Shown: positions 33,191 through 45,535, counted from the first letter of the stretch. The stretch: DNA of 64,000 nucleotides from Ottelia alismoides (GCA_037367405.1 JAZKJV010008883.1:372001-436000), one strand, 5' to 3'. Notes: generated from the sequence alone by a model not told the origin. Translations and numbers: made by a program.

Positions 33191-33473
33191 CCCCCTATAC
33201 CTGCCTTTGCTAATCCCTAGCAAACACTGATTCATATAAGTGCATAAAAGAAAATAAAGTAAAGAAAAGAAAAAGAAATAGTTTACATTGTTTTTAAATT
33301 TAAACCTATCCTCCTAAAATCAAAGTTTGAAGCTCAGTCAGACATTTGGATTTTTAGTTTCGTTGGAACCTTCTTGGGAATTGGACTTGAAACACAACAG
33401 CCTCCAAGAATCACAAAACATTGCCCAAATCTCCTCAAAAGCCATGTAGAATAAGTTGATATCATGCGTAGTC
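33191..33473 (-). mobile_element. Element G: PPT and 3' end fragment
   Basis: Next to the LTR the minus strand reads GGTATAGGGGG, a PPT. The following 280 bases match the start of the 3' region of D (43987-44220), including gctcagtcagac and ttggaacctt. It is cut at 33473 by the 5' LTR of C. It may be the 3' end of element H, whose own 3' end is missing at 56179, but I cannot prove continuity. Confidence 0.6.
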
Positions 33474-34837
33474 TAATGAATCCATGATTCATCAACTTAT
33501 TCTTTTATTTTAGCTTTATTTATTAGGTCAAATACTTGTAAATACCCACTAATTTCATGAATTTACCCTCCAACATGCATTTGTTAAAAATGTATTTTTA
33601 ACACTTTTTATATTTAAATAAAAGAAAAAAGAAGAAAAAATAAAAATAAAAAAAATAAAAATAAAGGATGTATTTATAAAATAAATGATGATTGACCTGA
33701 ACCCCGAGAGAAGGTCAATACTTGACCTAATCGACCAGGAATAAAGTAGGGAGAGATGGGATTTTTAATCCAAAAATAATTTGTAAATATTTTTTCTTTT
33801 TATTTTTGAATTTATTCTTTGTATATTTGTTTAAAACTTACACTATTTTATTTGTATATAAATTGACCTCAAATTAAATATTTTTCTTAACAAAAGTTGT
33901 AAATAAAACTGTTTTCTAAATAATAAAATTAATTGCAAAGTAGAACCGTGTATAGAGTAAAAGTATACACACTCAACACAAGCCATAAAGTGATAATTGA
34001 ACGATCATTTCAGCTCCATACTAACTCAAATTGAATCAAACTCACTTCTATTGTACTCTAAATTAAATTATCTTCAAAATGGCTATGGTTTCTTAATTTT
34101 TAGAGTTAGGTTGAAAAATCGATTTTCTGGTGTGGTTTCTACAATTTGACAATTTATTTATTGTATTTATTTTTTATTATTTATTTTTGTACACATTATA
34201 ATTTTAATAATTGTAAATATTATTCACAGTAATTTAAAATAAATAATTTTTTTAAACAAATGTATATAAATCTATTTTCTCATTTGTACATGTGTATAAT
34301 ATACATTATGTATATATCATATGTATAAAATTAACCTCCCTATATAAAAATCACCAAAAAAATTAATATCTAACATTAATTAATTAAATTAATATAACTA
34401 CAATAATTCCATTTATTTATCTAATTTTTTGATTTGAAAAACTACCATGTATATAAGATTTGATAAAATACCTTAAATAACTACCATTAAGATGGCTAAT
34501 TAATTTTCGTAAATGAATTATTTTATTTAATTAAAATTTTGTTTTAAATTTATTTATTATTTATTTATTTTATTTATTTCAACAACCACTAAACACCTTC
34601 CTTTTTGGTACATATTTTTCTTTTTTTCAATTTCTTCTTCTTTTTAATGGCTCTCTTCTCCTTCTTGTTTCTCTTGATCAATCTTTGGTCGAGAAGAAGC
34701 CTCATTCTCGAAAATTCCGTCAGTCGATAGAGGAGCCCAACCCGCGAGCTGTTTGGTGACAGCGGACTGGTTGTCGTCGAGGCCATCACGACGCTCGCCT
34801 GCCTCCCTCATGTTAGATCCATGTTTTATCATTCTTC

Positions 34838-34845
34838 TATATAAA
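34838..34845 (+). promoter_or_regulatory. TATA box in element C LTR
   Basis: tatataaa in ttctatataaatgttag, upstream of the GC-rich leader. Called by motif and position. Confidence 0.45.
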
Positions 34846-35389
34846 TGTTAGACTTTGTTTCGATTTCATTATTAGATTTTAGATCTTAGTTCCTAAACAT
34901 TCATCACGATTCAACCCGACTCCGATTATCGTTTCCATTGTCACTGTCTCGATCTATCTGCTTCACATTCTACGGTACACGATCTCTCAACTCTGACCAC
35001 ACACGGCGGTTGGAAACACGATTTCGATCCCTCACCTCCGTTGGAACCTCGCCCACTAATTCCTCTTTATTTTTGCAGATCGAGCCGCATGCTCGACTTA
35101 GTTTCTCAAATTATTTTATTACAAAAATCAAATAAAAACACAAAAATAATATTTCATTATTTTATCTCTAATGCTTTTGTTGCATGAGTAAATAAAAAAA
35201 ATAAAAAATATTATATATATTTGTTTTGCTGTTTACAAAAAATATATTTTTTTCTCTAACATTTATTTTGGAGGAAAAATGCAAAAAAATAAAAAATATC
35301 ACAGCTATTGTTTTTAAAAAAAAAATAATAAAGTTGTTGGAAAAAAATATTACAAAAAAATAAAAAAATAAATAAAAAATAACAGTGAG

Positions 35390-36060
35390 TGGCATTGTTG
35401 CCGCCACCACCCCTCCACAGTGGCCCCCCTTCTCACCATAGACAATGAAGGAGGCGAGCATCTCCATCTTCACCTGCACAAATGCCGGGAGCTCGCAAAC
35501 AACCACCAAGCATCTCCTCCTGTGTGCACGTGTGTCGCCTTGCAACTGCCCTATCCGCAGCTCCGCCATCTAAGTCGAAGACGACCACCGTTCACCATCG
35601 ATATGCCACCTACGCAAATCATTGCCGCTACCCCCTTCTCGGCACTACGTCCGCCGACCGCGCCACCGCTGATGTGGGCATGTGTCGCCCAGCCTCCTGA
35701 ACTGTCGTCTCTGCACCCAGCCGAGCAAGGTCCATGCCGCCACCCCTTGTTTGACCAGACCCGACGCACCACGCACGAAGGGCGTGTATCGCCCTCTCGC
35801 GCACCATCCGCACGATGCAGCCCTATTACCACACCTCATTACCACCGCTCACGACCGGAGGGCATGTGTTGGCCTCTACCATCAACGCCGACCTGCAACA
35901 ACCCAATCTCACATAGCCTCGCTCGTCGCATCGCCCTCGACGCAGCGCCACTATCCTGTCGTGCCACCCATGTCTTGGAGGAGAGGAAGGTGTGGCGGTG
36001 GCGACCCCCTTCTCTTTTTGTTTGGATGTGGAATGAAACGAACGAATTTTTGGGTAAATT
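35390..36060. other. GC-rich island in element C LTR
   Basis: This compositional island has overlapping ORFs in several frames of both strands, the longest 214 codons at 35420-36064 on the plus strand. There is no recognisable domain and no second copy to test for conservation. It corresponds in position to the GC-rich leader of element A's LTRs, whose ORFs are not conserved between copies. Confidence 0.5.
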
Positions 36061-36995
36061 ATAGTTCAAATCCCAGATATTTCTCAAATTACACAAAAGC
36101 CCCTGTTAGAGCATCTAACATATGCATCACACGTTTTTAGTGGGTAATTTGCAACTATATCCCCATAATTTTTTTTGTTAATTTTTTATGCAAAAACTTT
36201 GAATATTCGCAATCCAGTCCATGTTATTCAGACAAGTATTTTGAATGTTATTCTTGTTGAAATAAATATTTTTATTGCTCAATAAATTCTTGAAAATTCA
36301 TGTTATATTCATGTTGTGTTCCTTTCATTGTAAAAAAAATTCATTGTATTTTTTTATTTGCTATTATTAAAAATTAAAAAAACATCACATTTTTCACTAT
36401 TTGACATTTGAAAATCATAAAAGTCAAATATAGTCTGAAAAATCCAAAAAAAATTAGAGTAGATTTATTTTTCTGTCTACTAATTTCCAACCAATTTTTA
36501 TGCATTGATTATTTGTAAAACTCCTACAAATTGCAAAATAATCAAAACATAAAAAAATGTAGAAAATTATATAAAAAATAAAAAAAATTGTTTTTGGTCT
36601 CAGTTTGTAGATATTTTCTTCTAGTTTCTAGGAAAAATAAATTTCATAATTTTTGCATTTATATTCTTTTTTTAAATTGATAAATACTCCTGTCTAGTGT
36701 AATTTGCACTTTTCGATTTTTTAGAATATCATTAAAAATTTGAAAAATCTCTGAAAAGTCATCGAAAATTGTAAAAAAGATTTAAAATCCAAAAATACTT
36801 TCTTTGAAGCTCCTTGTGTTCGACCCTGGTGGCTATACCACGATAAAACCATAGCTAGACCACATTATATTTTATTGTATATCATTTTGTGGTTAATTGT
36901 ACAAATTTTTCTAGATTGAATCTCTTGGTTGACTAAGGCAACAATGACACCTTAATTTGAAAATTTAACCTAGTCGATCGGGACGACTCATTAGA

Positions 36996-37013
36996 CGATG
37001 TCGTTGCTGAGAA
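36996..37013 (+). other. Element C primer binding site (degraded)
   Basis: cgatgtcgttgctgagaa aligns with the tRNA-Asp complement tggcgccgttgccgggga. Most mismatches are C-to-T or G-to-A, as expected from decay of methylated cytosines. Confidence 0.65.
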
Positions 37014-38512
37014 GAACGGCTTGGTAGTCTTTTTTTTTCTTTTTATTTAGTTTATTTGTTTCAATAATTACTAATTATCCATTTTAGCTTGTTTGTTTGA
37101 TTGTTTATTTCCATTTCATTTCTTTTCATTTTCTCTAAAATAATTGTTCATCCGTGTCTAATACATCTCTTGTTTCTCTTTGTTGCGAGGACTTGCAGAG
37201 CGAATGAGGCGATCTTAGGATAGTCGAAGCCCCCGACCGACGCGGAGGTTGGACGTTCTTCACCGATTGGTAGGAGAGAGCACCGAGGAGAGCAGGAGAC
37301 CATTGAAAAGCAAGAAAAGTTATTCAAAAAAAGTTTAGTTAATTGTATTATTTTGGCACTTCCGACTTTTTGTTTTTGTTGAGACACTTGGACATTATTT
37401 GGTTTCTGTTTTGTCAAGTGTTAGTGCGCTTGGGGGACCTTACCATAGTTTTTCCGCCATTTTCATCGCCTTTATTTTTATTTGTTTCCCACAGATTTGA
37501 GTTTTTCGACTTTATTTTTATTTATTTTTGTGAGTGAAGCCTCTAGACTTAGGTTTTATTTGGTTAAACTAGGTAATTATTAGGTCCAAACACCCTAAAA
37601 TAATATTTGTTCCTATGGAATGTTTGACTTAGTCAAATAATTTATTGGTTCTTCCCGAATAGAAGTTATTGTTTAGGATGGTTCCCGCTTGCATTCTACA
37701 TATAGTTAGTTTTATTTTTTTGCGTGGATCATATTGCATGTAGAGCACTAGAATCAGGTACGCACCTCTATCTCTAGCATTTGCATCCATGTTTTCTCGT
37801 GCATTGGTTTTTTTGTTTTCCTCCTCCATTTTGTTGATATAGAAATAATGGAAATTGGAAAACCTGTTAGACATGTATTTATCAGAAACATCCAAAAAAG
37901 TGAAAATTAAAATTTTAAAAATTGGGACTGTTAATTATACTAGAATCCTTAAAAGTCAAATGTAGCTAACACATGTCATTGTTTTGGGGAGAGTCGCCCC
38001 TCATTGTTTGATTTATCTACAGCGAGAGAGTGGTCGGCATACAAGGATAGAGCCATGCCTAAACTCTCTTTTCAGACTTCCGGTTCAGAAAATTAGTTAT
38101 TTTCCCGTTAGGATTTCACCGGGTAGTCGGTAATCAGTCTGGATTTCCTTAACACATTGCGTATGATCAGGTAGCTGGTAAACGGTCCGCATCCCATAAT
38201 GGTTGGAGGTAATTTGTTGTAGGAACACAGGACAGTCTCCTAGGAGCATTGGGCTCCTAACAACTCGCTTAACCCCTCTAATAGATTGAATTATCACTAA
38301 ACTCTAAAATTAAAAAGATAAAGACCGGACTCTCACGGTCTGATTTGTGTTGAGTTGGTGAACGGAGGGTTTGCTTTGTGTTTAGATGTCTTTGGTGTGA
38401 CTTGTTACTGGTATTCTATTGAGTCGTTTGCAGTCACCTTCTTTTATTTTTCTCTCTATTTTCTTTTCCCTCCCTCCCTCCCTTCATTATCCTTCTCCTT
38501 TTCTATCTTGTG
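37014..38512 (+). other. Element C leader
   Basis: About 1.5 kb of non-coding leader, colinear with B's leader at 25583-26889. No gene seen. Confidence 0.6.
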
Positions 38513-40603
38513 ATGATGGATCATGCTTCATTCCAGCCGGATCTTGCATCTTCTTCATTTCATTCCCATCATTCCCACTCACTCTTTTGGAGTTCAGAAC
38601 TCCAACTGACATTCCATCTTTTCCCTTCCCATCTTTTTATACTGGGCATGCTATGCTAAAAGAAGATGCCTGAAGAATTCAGATTGACCAGACACAAGGC
38701 CTGGGTGATCACTTTTCTGAGGTGATAGTGTCTTCAAGGGATAATGAGATAGAGCAGTGGCGAGTTTTAGACGCTCACAATTCTGGGATGATTGGACATT
38801 ATTTAGGAGACGAGCAACCACTCTTAGGAGCTCAGTCAGATTCTACATTGAGTCTATTTATCCTGGATTTGTATTACATTCAGTCACTATCGAAGTTTTT
38901 GGGAGAAGTGGACGAGGAGTCGTATCTTCACATATCTGAGTTTGAGGAATTTTGTATGACCAACGCCTATATAGATATCACTTATGAGGAGCTGATGCTG
39001 ATGATCTTCCCATTTACACTTCAGAGCAGACCCATGAGTTGGTGCCGACGGGTGGGAAGGAAGTTCGCTACGTGGGGAGATTTACGTTCAAAGTTTCTAC
39101 AGAGATTTTATCCCCAACGTAGAGTAGATTTGATGTGGTCTTGCATTCGAGATTTTTTAGTAGACCCCCAAGATCCATTTAGAGATTCATGGCTTAGGTT
39201 TATTGACCTATTGAGAAGATTTCCAAACCATGTAATCTCAGCGACTGACCTTGCACAGATCGCCATGAGGGGAATGATCGCAGAGAAGATAGGACTGGTA
39301 GTGACCTCGTGTGGTGGTTCACACCACTATCCTGACATGAATATACATTATACCATCTTGGGAGATATTTCATCCAATTTGTCAACTTCACAGTCTTCAC
39401 GAATTGATTTATTCAGGGACAACACACAAGGGAGATATGACACCAGTTGAGTGTGTGGCACTTCATGCCGATGCATACAGCATACCATTCAAAGTATGTG
39501 GATTCTACTACATTTTAGATGATGGACCTGTTGACCTCCACTGTGAGTTCCCAGAGCCGGACAATGGTCGAGTTCTCGTTGGTTTTACAGCTAGAGTTTT
39601 GAGCCAGTCCTGCACATTCACGTCGAGGAGTCTTGTATTCTAGATCTTCTAGTATCCCAATGAATGGAGGAGGAGCCCACATTGTTTCATCCGTCCTTTC
39701 AGCCGTTTCAATGTCCCTATCTAGAAGATTCAGTTTCCATTCTTCAGAAGATCTTCTCAAATTTAGATACGAATTTGGATCCATCCCAGCAGACATAGCT
39801 CGATGAGGGACACCATTTTGATTTGACAAAGCTAGAGAGTCCGATCTTTGAGCCATGTGTCCTCCAACTTGATGACGTTGATACATTCTTGGAGGACTTG
39901 ATGATTGATAGCATTGTCACAGTTTGAGGATCAGATCTTGAGACGTCTACTGCTTCCGTGTTGTTGACTAGCAGCATGCCATGCCTCCAGGTTTTTTAGA
40001 TGTTGTTTACAGTAGATGACCTACTTTGGTGCAGTGGGTTGATGTTTCATAGCAGCGTAGATCCCCAGTTCAATTCTGATTCCTCTTTCTATATTGACGA
40101 GCCTGCATCACTCCCTGAGGGTTATCTGCGGGAGGATGAATTATGTCCTTGTACTTGGTTTCGCTCCCTGGACGTGATTCCGATCTGTCGGATCATGAGA
40201 CTAAGTCGTCGGTTAATTCCGATTTCACTGATATTGATCTTTCTCTCCTCGACGACCCTCGCGAGGATGACCCAATCTTCAAGTTATTCGATGTTGGTTC
40301 TGATTTCTATACCTTATAAACATCATTTATCAATTTTCATAGAGAGTCTTCCGATCTTGATCTTCCTTATCTGTTCAAGATGGTGATTGACATGGAGGAT
40401 TCCAAGATAGATCCTTCCTTCTCCACGTTCGATTTCTTCAGCTCCATACATTCCCTCCATTCAGACGTTGAGCCGATGATTTCTTCTGTGCAACTGAAGT
40501 ATGATCATACATCATATTCTCTTTTCCCAATAGCCGATACCCAGTTGAGTGCATATTCAGGTGTCTCTTTTGACCATCCTAATCCATTGTTTTTCTCCTA
40601 TTG
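38513..40603 (+). pseudogene. Element C gag with acidic C-terminal extension
   Basis: The start is ATGATG at 38513, conserved with B. The best-preserved frame is 38722-39450. It has YLHISEFEEF, EELMLMIFPFTLQSRPMSW, GRKFATWGDLRSKFLQRFYP and LRFIDLLRRFPNHVIS, the plant retrotransposon gag domain. A frameshift near 39400 moves it to 39404-39643, and pieces at 40000-40386 and 40380-40604 continue the acidic region (SSVDPQFNSDSSFYIDEPAS). There is no zinc knuckle and no pol domain before the hairpin array. It is homologous to B along its whole length. The protein would coat the RNA genome, but the frame is broken. Confidence 0.8.
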
Positions 40604-40817
40604 AGACGACAATGATAGTACGGTATTCGCATTATAGATGTCGTCCTGAACCTTGATACAATGTTATCTTAGCCTTTGCGTCCAGCTAGGGGTATAAACT
40701 CTAGCGCTTGTTGAGAGGCACCTTAACATTGTTCCCCTTGTATATATGGGTTTCGTCTTGATTTATTCTTTATTTTCTTCCATTTTTTAGCACCTCAGGT
40801 CTCGCTTAGGATTTTTG

Positions 40818-41128
40818 CTATACTTAAGATGTACTTCATCCAAAGTATAGGGGGGTGCTAGACTCGGGTTGTTCAAATTCTTTGTGTCGATTACCTCTTA
40901 TTTGTTTCCTATATTTGGGATCTGTGACCCAAATTATAGGGGAGGTAATCTCTTTATATTATACTACTTGTCCCATGCATGTAGATATTCTTTTCTATAC
41001 TTAGGCATCCTTTGCCCTAAGTATGGGGGGACCTGTCAATTCATTGATTTTCATGTAAATTCTCCTCATCGGTTCTCCCCATTTGTACAATATTCTATAC
41101 GTAGGATTATTTCATCCTAAGTATAGGA
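40818..41128 (+). repeat. Hairpin array, element C copy
   Basis: Four hairpins: 40818-40850, 40908-40940, 40995-41028 and 41095-41126. They are spaced 87 to 100 bases apart and the 3' arms run into G-runs (agtataggggggt, attataggggagg, agtatgggggg, agtataggagg). A fifth, unpaired arm lies at 41266-41279. The second hairpin has changed on both arms (ctatatttggga with acccaaattatag), which keeps the pairing. Confidence 0.85.
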
Positions 41129-41265
41129 GGGATCACTGACTTCTATTCTTTTCATTTCGTATTCTTTAAGTCGTTGTAGCATAGGAGTCTTTTCACTTTT
41201 CTATACATAGCACGAGTTAGGTCTTCCTTTGCCGCTCTTTGATCACCATGAGGACATAGTTTGAG

Positions 41266-41322
41266 CTAAGTATAGGGGGTGCGTATATATTGTATATATA
41301 CTTTAGCCATAAGTCGTACTTT
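41266..41322 (+). other. Conserved non-coding box, element C copy
   Basis: ctaagtataggggg, then tgcgtatatattgtatatatac, then tttagccataagtcgtac. The middle part is itself an inverted repeat (gtatata / tatatac). Confidence 0.65.
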
Positions 41323-43284
41323 CATATTTTTAAATAATATGGCTAAAATACTTTATATGTAAAATTAAAAAAAAACAACTAATAAAAAGATGCAGATATT
41401 TCCTCAAATTTCTTTTTGTATATATTGATTAATAAGTAAGGTTAAAATATTTTGAAAAATATTTTGAAAGTAGTTTGAAAATCTATTTGAAGAATCTTTT
41501 GAAAATTATTTGAAAAATATTTTGAGAAATGTTTTCAACCTTTGTAAAAATATTTTAGCTTGTAAACATTGTCTTTTCTTTGTTTAAATAAAATTATTTT
41601 GTAAAACTATTTGCAAATATTTTGAAGATGGTTGAAAAATTATTTTGAAAAAATATACATATACTGTTTCAAAAATATTTGCAAAATAGATTTCAAATGT
41701 TTGTAAAATTATTTGAAAAAAAATATATTGGGCTATAGTTTTCAAAACTATTTGTAAAATTTTTTTCAAATTAGTTTGAGGAATATATGCATCACCCATA
41801 AAATTCATTACCAATTGTGTATATATAAACATACTTGTATAAATTACTAACACTCAAGTTGTAAATCCCTTTATCTAATTCTTGTAAATAATTGACTCAC
41901 TCCCGTGTAAATATGTGTATCTTATCTACTAACCTTGACCCTTATTAAAATACCCTAAAAAGTACAAAAACCAAAAGTCTATAAAATTTTGCATTATTAA
42001 AATTCCAAAAAAAATTCTTTTTACATGCGTATTTTTAAAAAATCAATAAAAAGTTCAAAAATAGAAAATTGTTTCACAAAAAAAGATTTTGCTTTCTTTT
42101 CTTTGCATTGTACTTTTTTTACATGAGCATTTTTAGGTTAATGCTGACATTTAAACTAGTCTGGAATAAAATTGAGGAATGGAGCTTAGTTGGACATTAA
42201 TCCACTTAATGATAGAGGAACCTTATAGAATCTGAGCTTAGGATTTTTCATGTCTTGAGACTTAATTTCATGTCCACTAGGCTATGTTCATATATCAACT
42301 TGATTGGTCTAAATAGAGCACTTAACAGCAGACACATGACTCTCGCATCTAATGGCTTGACTTGTACACACACTTTACACGTGGCTCAACACGGATGAGG
42401 TGGTGAGGAGGTAATTGACCTTTTCTTGGAGAAGCATACGAGGGTGGTACATTTAGGAGGAAACTCTCATCTTTCTCTAGGGAGGATAGTGCATCTCAAC
42501 CTGATCTAGTAGCATTGAGGTCTAAAGACAGGATGTTGTGGGGTTGTAATAATGCCTCAAAAGAGGAATAGCCTACTAGCTCAAGAGGAAAAACTCCTTA
42601 TGTACAAACTGCACCTTGTCTATATCTTCAAAAAAAAGAAAAGAAAAGAAAAGAGAAAAAAAATGCAGAATCTCCAAAAGTGGACATGCCTGATTGAAAT
42701 GTAAAATTTCTGTCGGACTGTATATACAAATAAAAAAAGAATAAGAGCTTCAAAATCAAATTTTTGTAAGCTTGTAGCTGGATAACTTGAATACTCTGGT
42801 CATGCATCCAAGGATATGTAACTACACTAGTTACCATCAATTCTTTTTTCCATCATGTCTTCTTGAGCTGGTTGTACTTGAAATTAGAAGGGAATATCCT
42901 CGCTCCTCTAGGAAAGAGTTGCTAGATCGGGGACTGTTGAGGGAGGTTGTTTCTTTGTCATATCTGAAATGTTGAGCCAAAATACACATACATCGTACAA
43001 GTTCATATTCATAGTCACTAGAGTTTGTGTATGTAGACTAGTTCTGACCTGACTGATTAAGGCGATCTGACCAAGGAATAGTGGAACTTGAGGTCTGTTG
43101 AGTCTTAAACCCGTTTCCCAATAAGGTTCCGCCAAACTAATAATCCAAAGGTCTGACCGAGCTCTATACTCCAATCTTATGAAGATAAGTTTAAAAATCA
43201 ACATTGGTCTAAGTTCTTTCCGTTCTCTTTTATTTATTTTTTGTTTTCACTTATTTTCCAAATAAGTGTCTGCTAAGGGACTAG
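41323..43284 (+). other. Element C 3' non-coding region
   Basis: Runs from the conserved box through a phased AT tract (41430-41775), a less AT-rich part (42150-42600) with the complement of the tgttgtgggttgcaataatgc block, and a final block (43010-43250) that is the complement of D's 44100-44230. No gene supported. Confidence 0.6.
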
Positions 43285-43304
43285 CAAAGGTAAAGTAAAG
43301 GGAA
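43285..43304 (+). other. Element C polypurine tract
   Basis: caaaggtaaagtaaagggaa directly before TGATGAATCC, the LTR start. It parallels the D PPT on the other side of the same LTR. Confidence 0.65.
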
Positions 43305-43986
43305 TGATGAATCCATGATTCATCACCGTTATTCTTTTATTTTAACTTTATTTCTTTAGTCAAATACTTGTAAATACCCACGAATTTCATGAAATTACCA
43401 TTCAACATGCATTTGTTAAATATGCATTTTTAACACCTTTTATATTTAAATAAAAGAATAAGGAAGAAAAATAAAATAAAATAAAGTAAAAATAAAGGAT
43501 GTATTTATGAAATAAATGCGGACTGACCCGAACCCCAAGAGAAAGTCAAGACTTGACCTAATCGACCATGAACAAAGTAGGGGGAGATAGGGTTTTTAAA
43601 CCAAAAATCCAAAAATAATTTGCAAATATTTTTAGAGTAAGAACACATTTTTATTTTAATTTTGGCAAAAATAATTTATGTACATAAATGAGATATAAAT
43701 ACAAGCTATAGTGGCCCTATCTCTCTGTACTTATTTTATTTGGCGATCAGGCCAATGCTTGGCCCTCTCTTGGGTTTGGGTCACTCAGTATTTATTCTAA
43801 ATACTTCTTTCTTTTTCTCTTCTTATTCTTTATTCTTTTATTTTTGCATAAATACATGCTAATTATATAATATTAACACATGCATGCATATTGCTAAGTT
43901 ATTGTATTTACACCTATTTACATGATGCTTTGCCAAGATAATTAGCTAAAATAAAAGAATAAAGAGTGATGAATAGGGATTCATCA
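43305..43986. mobile_element. Chimeric LTR shared by elements C and D
   Basis: The segment is 682 bp with an LTR start at each end. On the plus strand it begins tgatgaatccatgattcatc, as element C's 5' LTR does. On the minus strand it begins TGATGAATCCCTATTCATCA, as element D's 5' LTR does at 56178. The first 42 bases or so of both ends match each other. The part from about 43380 matches D's 5' LTR (55536-56178). No PBS-side end (tgatgacccac or gctcatca) is present. It is a fusion of two U3 regions, flanked by a PPT on each side. Confidence 0.72.
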
Positions 43987-44008
43987 CCTCCTATACTTTA
44001 CCTTTGCT
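43987..44008 (-). other. Element D polypurine tract
   Basis: The minus strand reads AGCAAAGGTAAAGTATAGGAGG up to the LTR start at 43986. Confidence 0.7.
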
Positions 44009-45535
44009 AGTCCCTTAGCAAACATTTATTTGAAAAAGATGTGAAAAGAGAAAGAAAAAGAAAAAGAAGGAGAATCAAGAGTGATTATTAAACTTGTTTT
44101 CATTAAATTAAAGTATGGAGCTCAGTCAGACCTTTGGATTATTAGTTTGTTGGAACCTTATTTGGACTTAGGTTTGAAACTTAACAACCTCTAAGTTCCA
44201 CCAATCTATGGTCGAGACTCTTCAATAATCCAGATCAGAACAAGTCTACATAACAAACTCTAATGACCATGAATCTTACTGTGTCAGTGATATGTAGCTC
44301 CCCTCCTCAGAAATGGCAAAGTAACAGCCCCCCTCAACAAGGTAACTCTAATGCCCTAATATGGAAGCTCGTTCCGTGAGGAGCGGGGTATTCCCTTCTA
44401 AGTTCAAGTACAACCAGCTCAAGAAGAGGAGGAAGAAGAGAATGGACTATGACCGGTGTAGCCATGGATCCTAAGGAGCCCAACCAGTGTAGCTAAGTCT
44501 CCCTACTGCAAGCTTCATGAGATGAGAATGGGTAACATAAGCTTTGCTTTATTTGGCTATATACACTGCCGTGGGTCTTTAATTTTCTATAAGACCCACC
44601 ACTTTTTTGGAATTTTTTCTTTCTTTTTCATTTTTTTGATGTGCATATGTACAACATATCTACATGGTGCAACATATATACATAAGGAGTTTTTCCTCTT
44701 GAGCTAGTAGACTATCCCTGTTTTGAAGCATTATTGCAACCCACAACTCCTGTCTTTAGACCTCAATCCCACCAGACCAAGTTGAGACTCACTTACTTCA
44801 CTAAAAGAAGACGAGAGGTTCCGCCTAGAAGTACTACCCTCGTATTCTATCCCAAGCCAAAGAAGATTGCCTCCTCACCACCTCCTCCGTAGAGATCTAT
44901 GTGTAAGGTGTTGGTGCAAGTAAAGCCATTATCTGTGAGAGTCATGTGTGCGTTGTTAAGTGTTCTACATATGCTCATCAAAATGACATGTGATCATAGC
45001 CTAGTGGACTCAAAGAATTAAGTCACCAATGGACCTGAAAAGTCTTAACCCTAAGCCCTATAAGGTTCCTCTAAGAATTAGGTGGATTAGGGTGTTAACC
45101 AAGCTCCATTTTCCAATTTAATTCCAAGCTAGTTTAAATGTCAACTATAATTCAGAAAAACTGTACAGATATAGAAAAATCTTTTTATGCAAATTTTTGA
45201 AAATGTGCAAAATTTTTGAAAAATGTTTGAATGAATGAATGCATGGAAGCAGAAGTTTTGCAAACTAATTATACACATTTACACACGGGTTTTTGCAAAC
45301 TTTTGTTTTTCAAACATTTTTACAAAAGATTTTGGACTATATACATAATTTTGATATCAAAATATTCACAAAATCTTTACAAACAAAACATTTTTACAAA
45401 CATTTGTACAAAAATAATTTTTATAAATAGCTATGTATGTGCAAGAAAGAATTTTATGTACAAGAATTTTTATAAATTTTTATGGTTTTTAGATAGAGGA
45501 TTTTAGCCATTTTATTTATTCACACACACACACAC
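44009..45535 (-). other. Element D 3' non-coding region
   Basis: Same blocks in the same order as in A, G and F: gctcagtcagacc near 44122, ttattgcaacccacaac near 44728, then a phased AT tract at 45170-45470 and an (ac)n run at 45520-45536. No gene supported; the short ORFs at 44522-44707 and 45231-45506 are AT-rich chance frames. Confidence 0.6.

Larger units (their letters stand above)
33474..36993 (+). mobile_element. Element C 5' LTR
   Basis: The LTR is about 3.52 kb on the plus strand. Its start (taatgaatccatgattcatca) matches the start of the LTR after C's PPT at 43305, with the first TG apparently mutated to TA. Its end (gactcatta) lies just before a degraded tRNA-Asp PBS. U3 contains a TATA box at 34838. 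R/U5 contains a GC-rich island at 35390-36060, like the GC-rich leader of element A's LTR. The region 36070-36990 matches element B's LTR. Confidence 0.72.

Noticed and set aside
35420..36064. 214-codon ORF as a host gene in element C's LTR
   Set aside because: No domain, overlapping frames on both strands, and it sits where the related LTR has a GC-rich leader.
42628..43204. Small ORFs in the 3' region of C as genes
   Set aside because: Short, AT-rich, not conserved in the matching regions of A, D and G.
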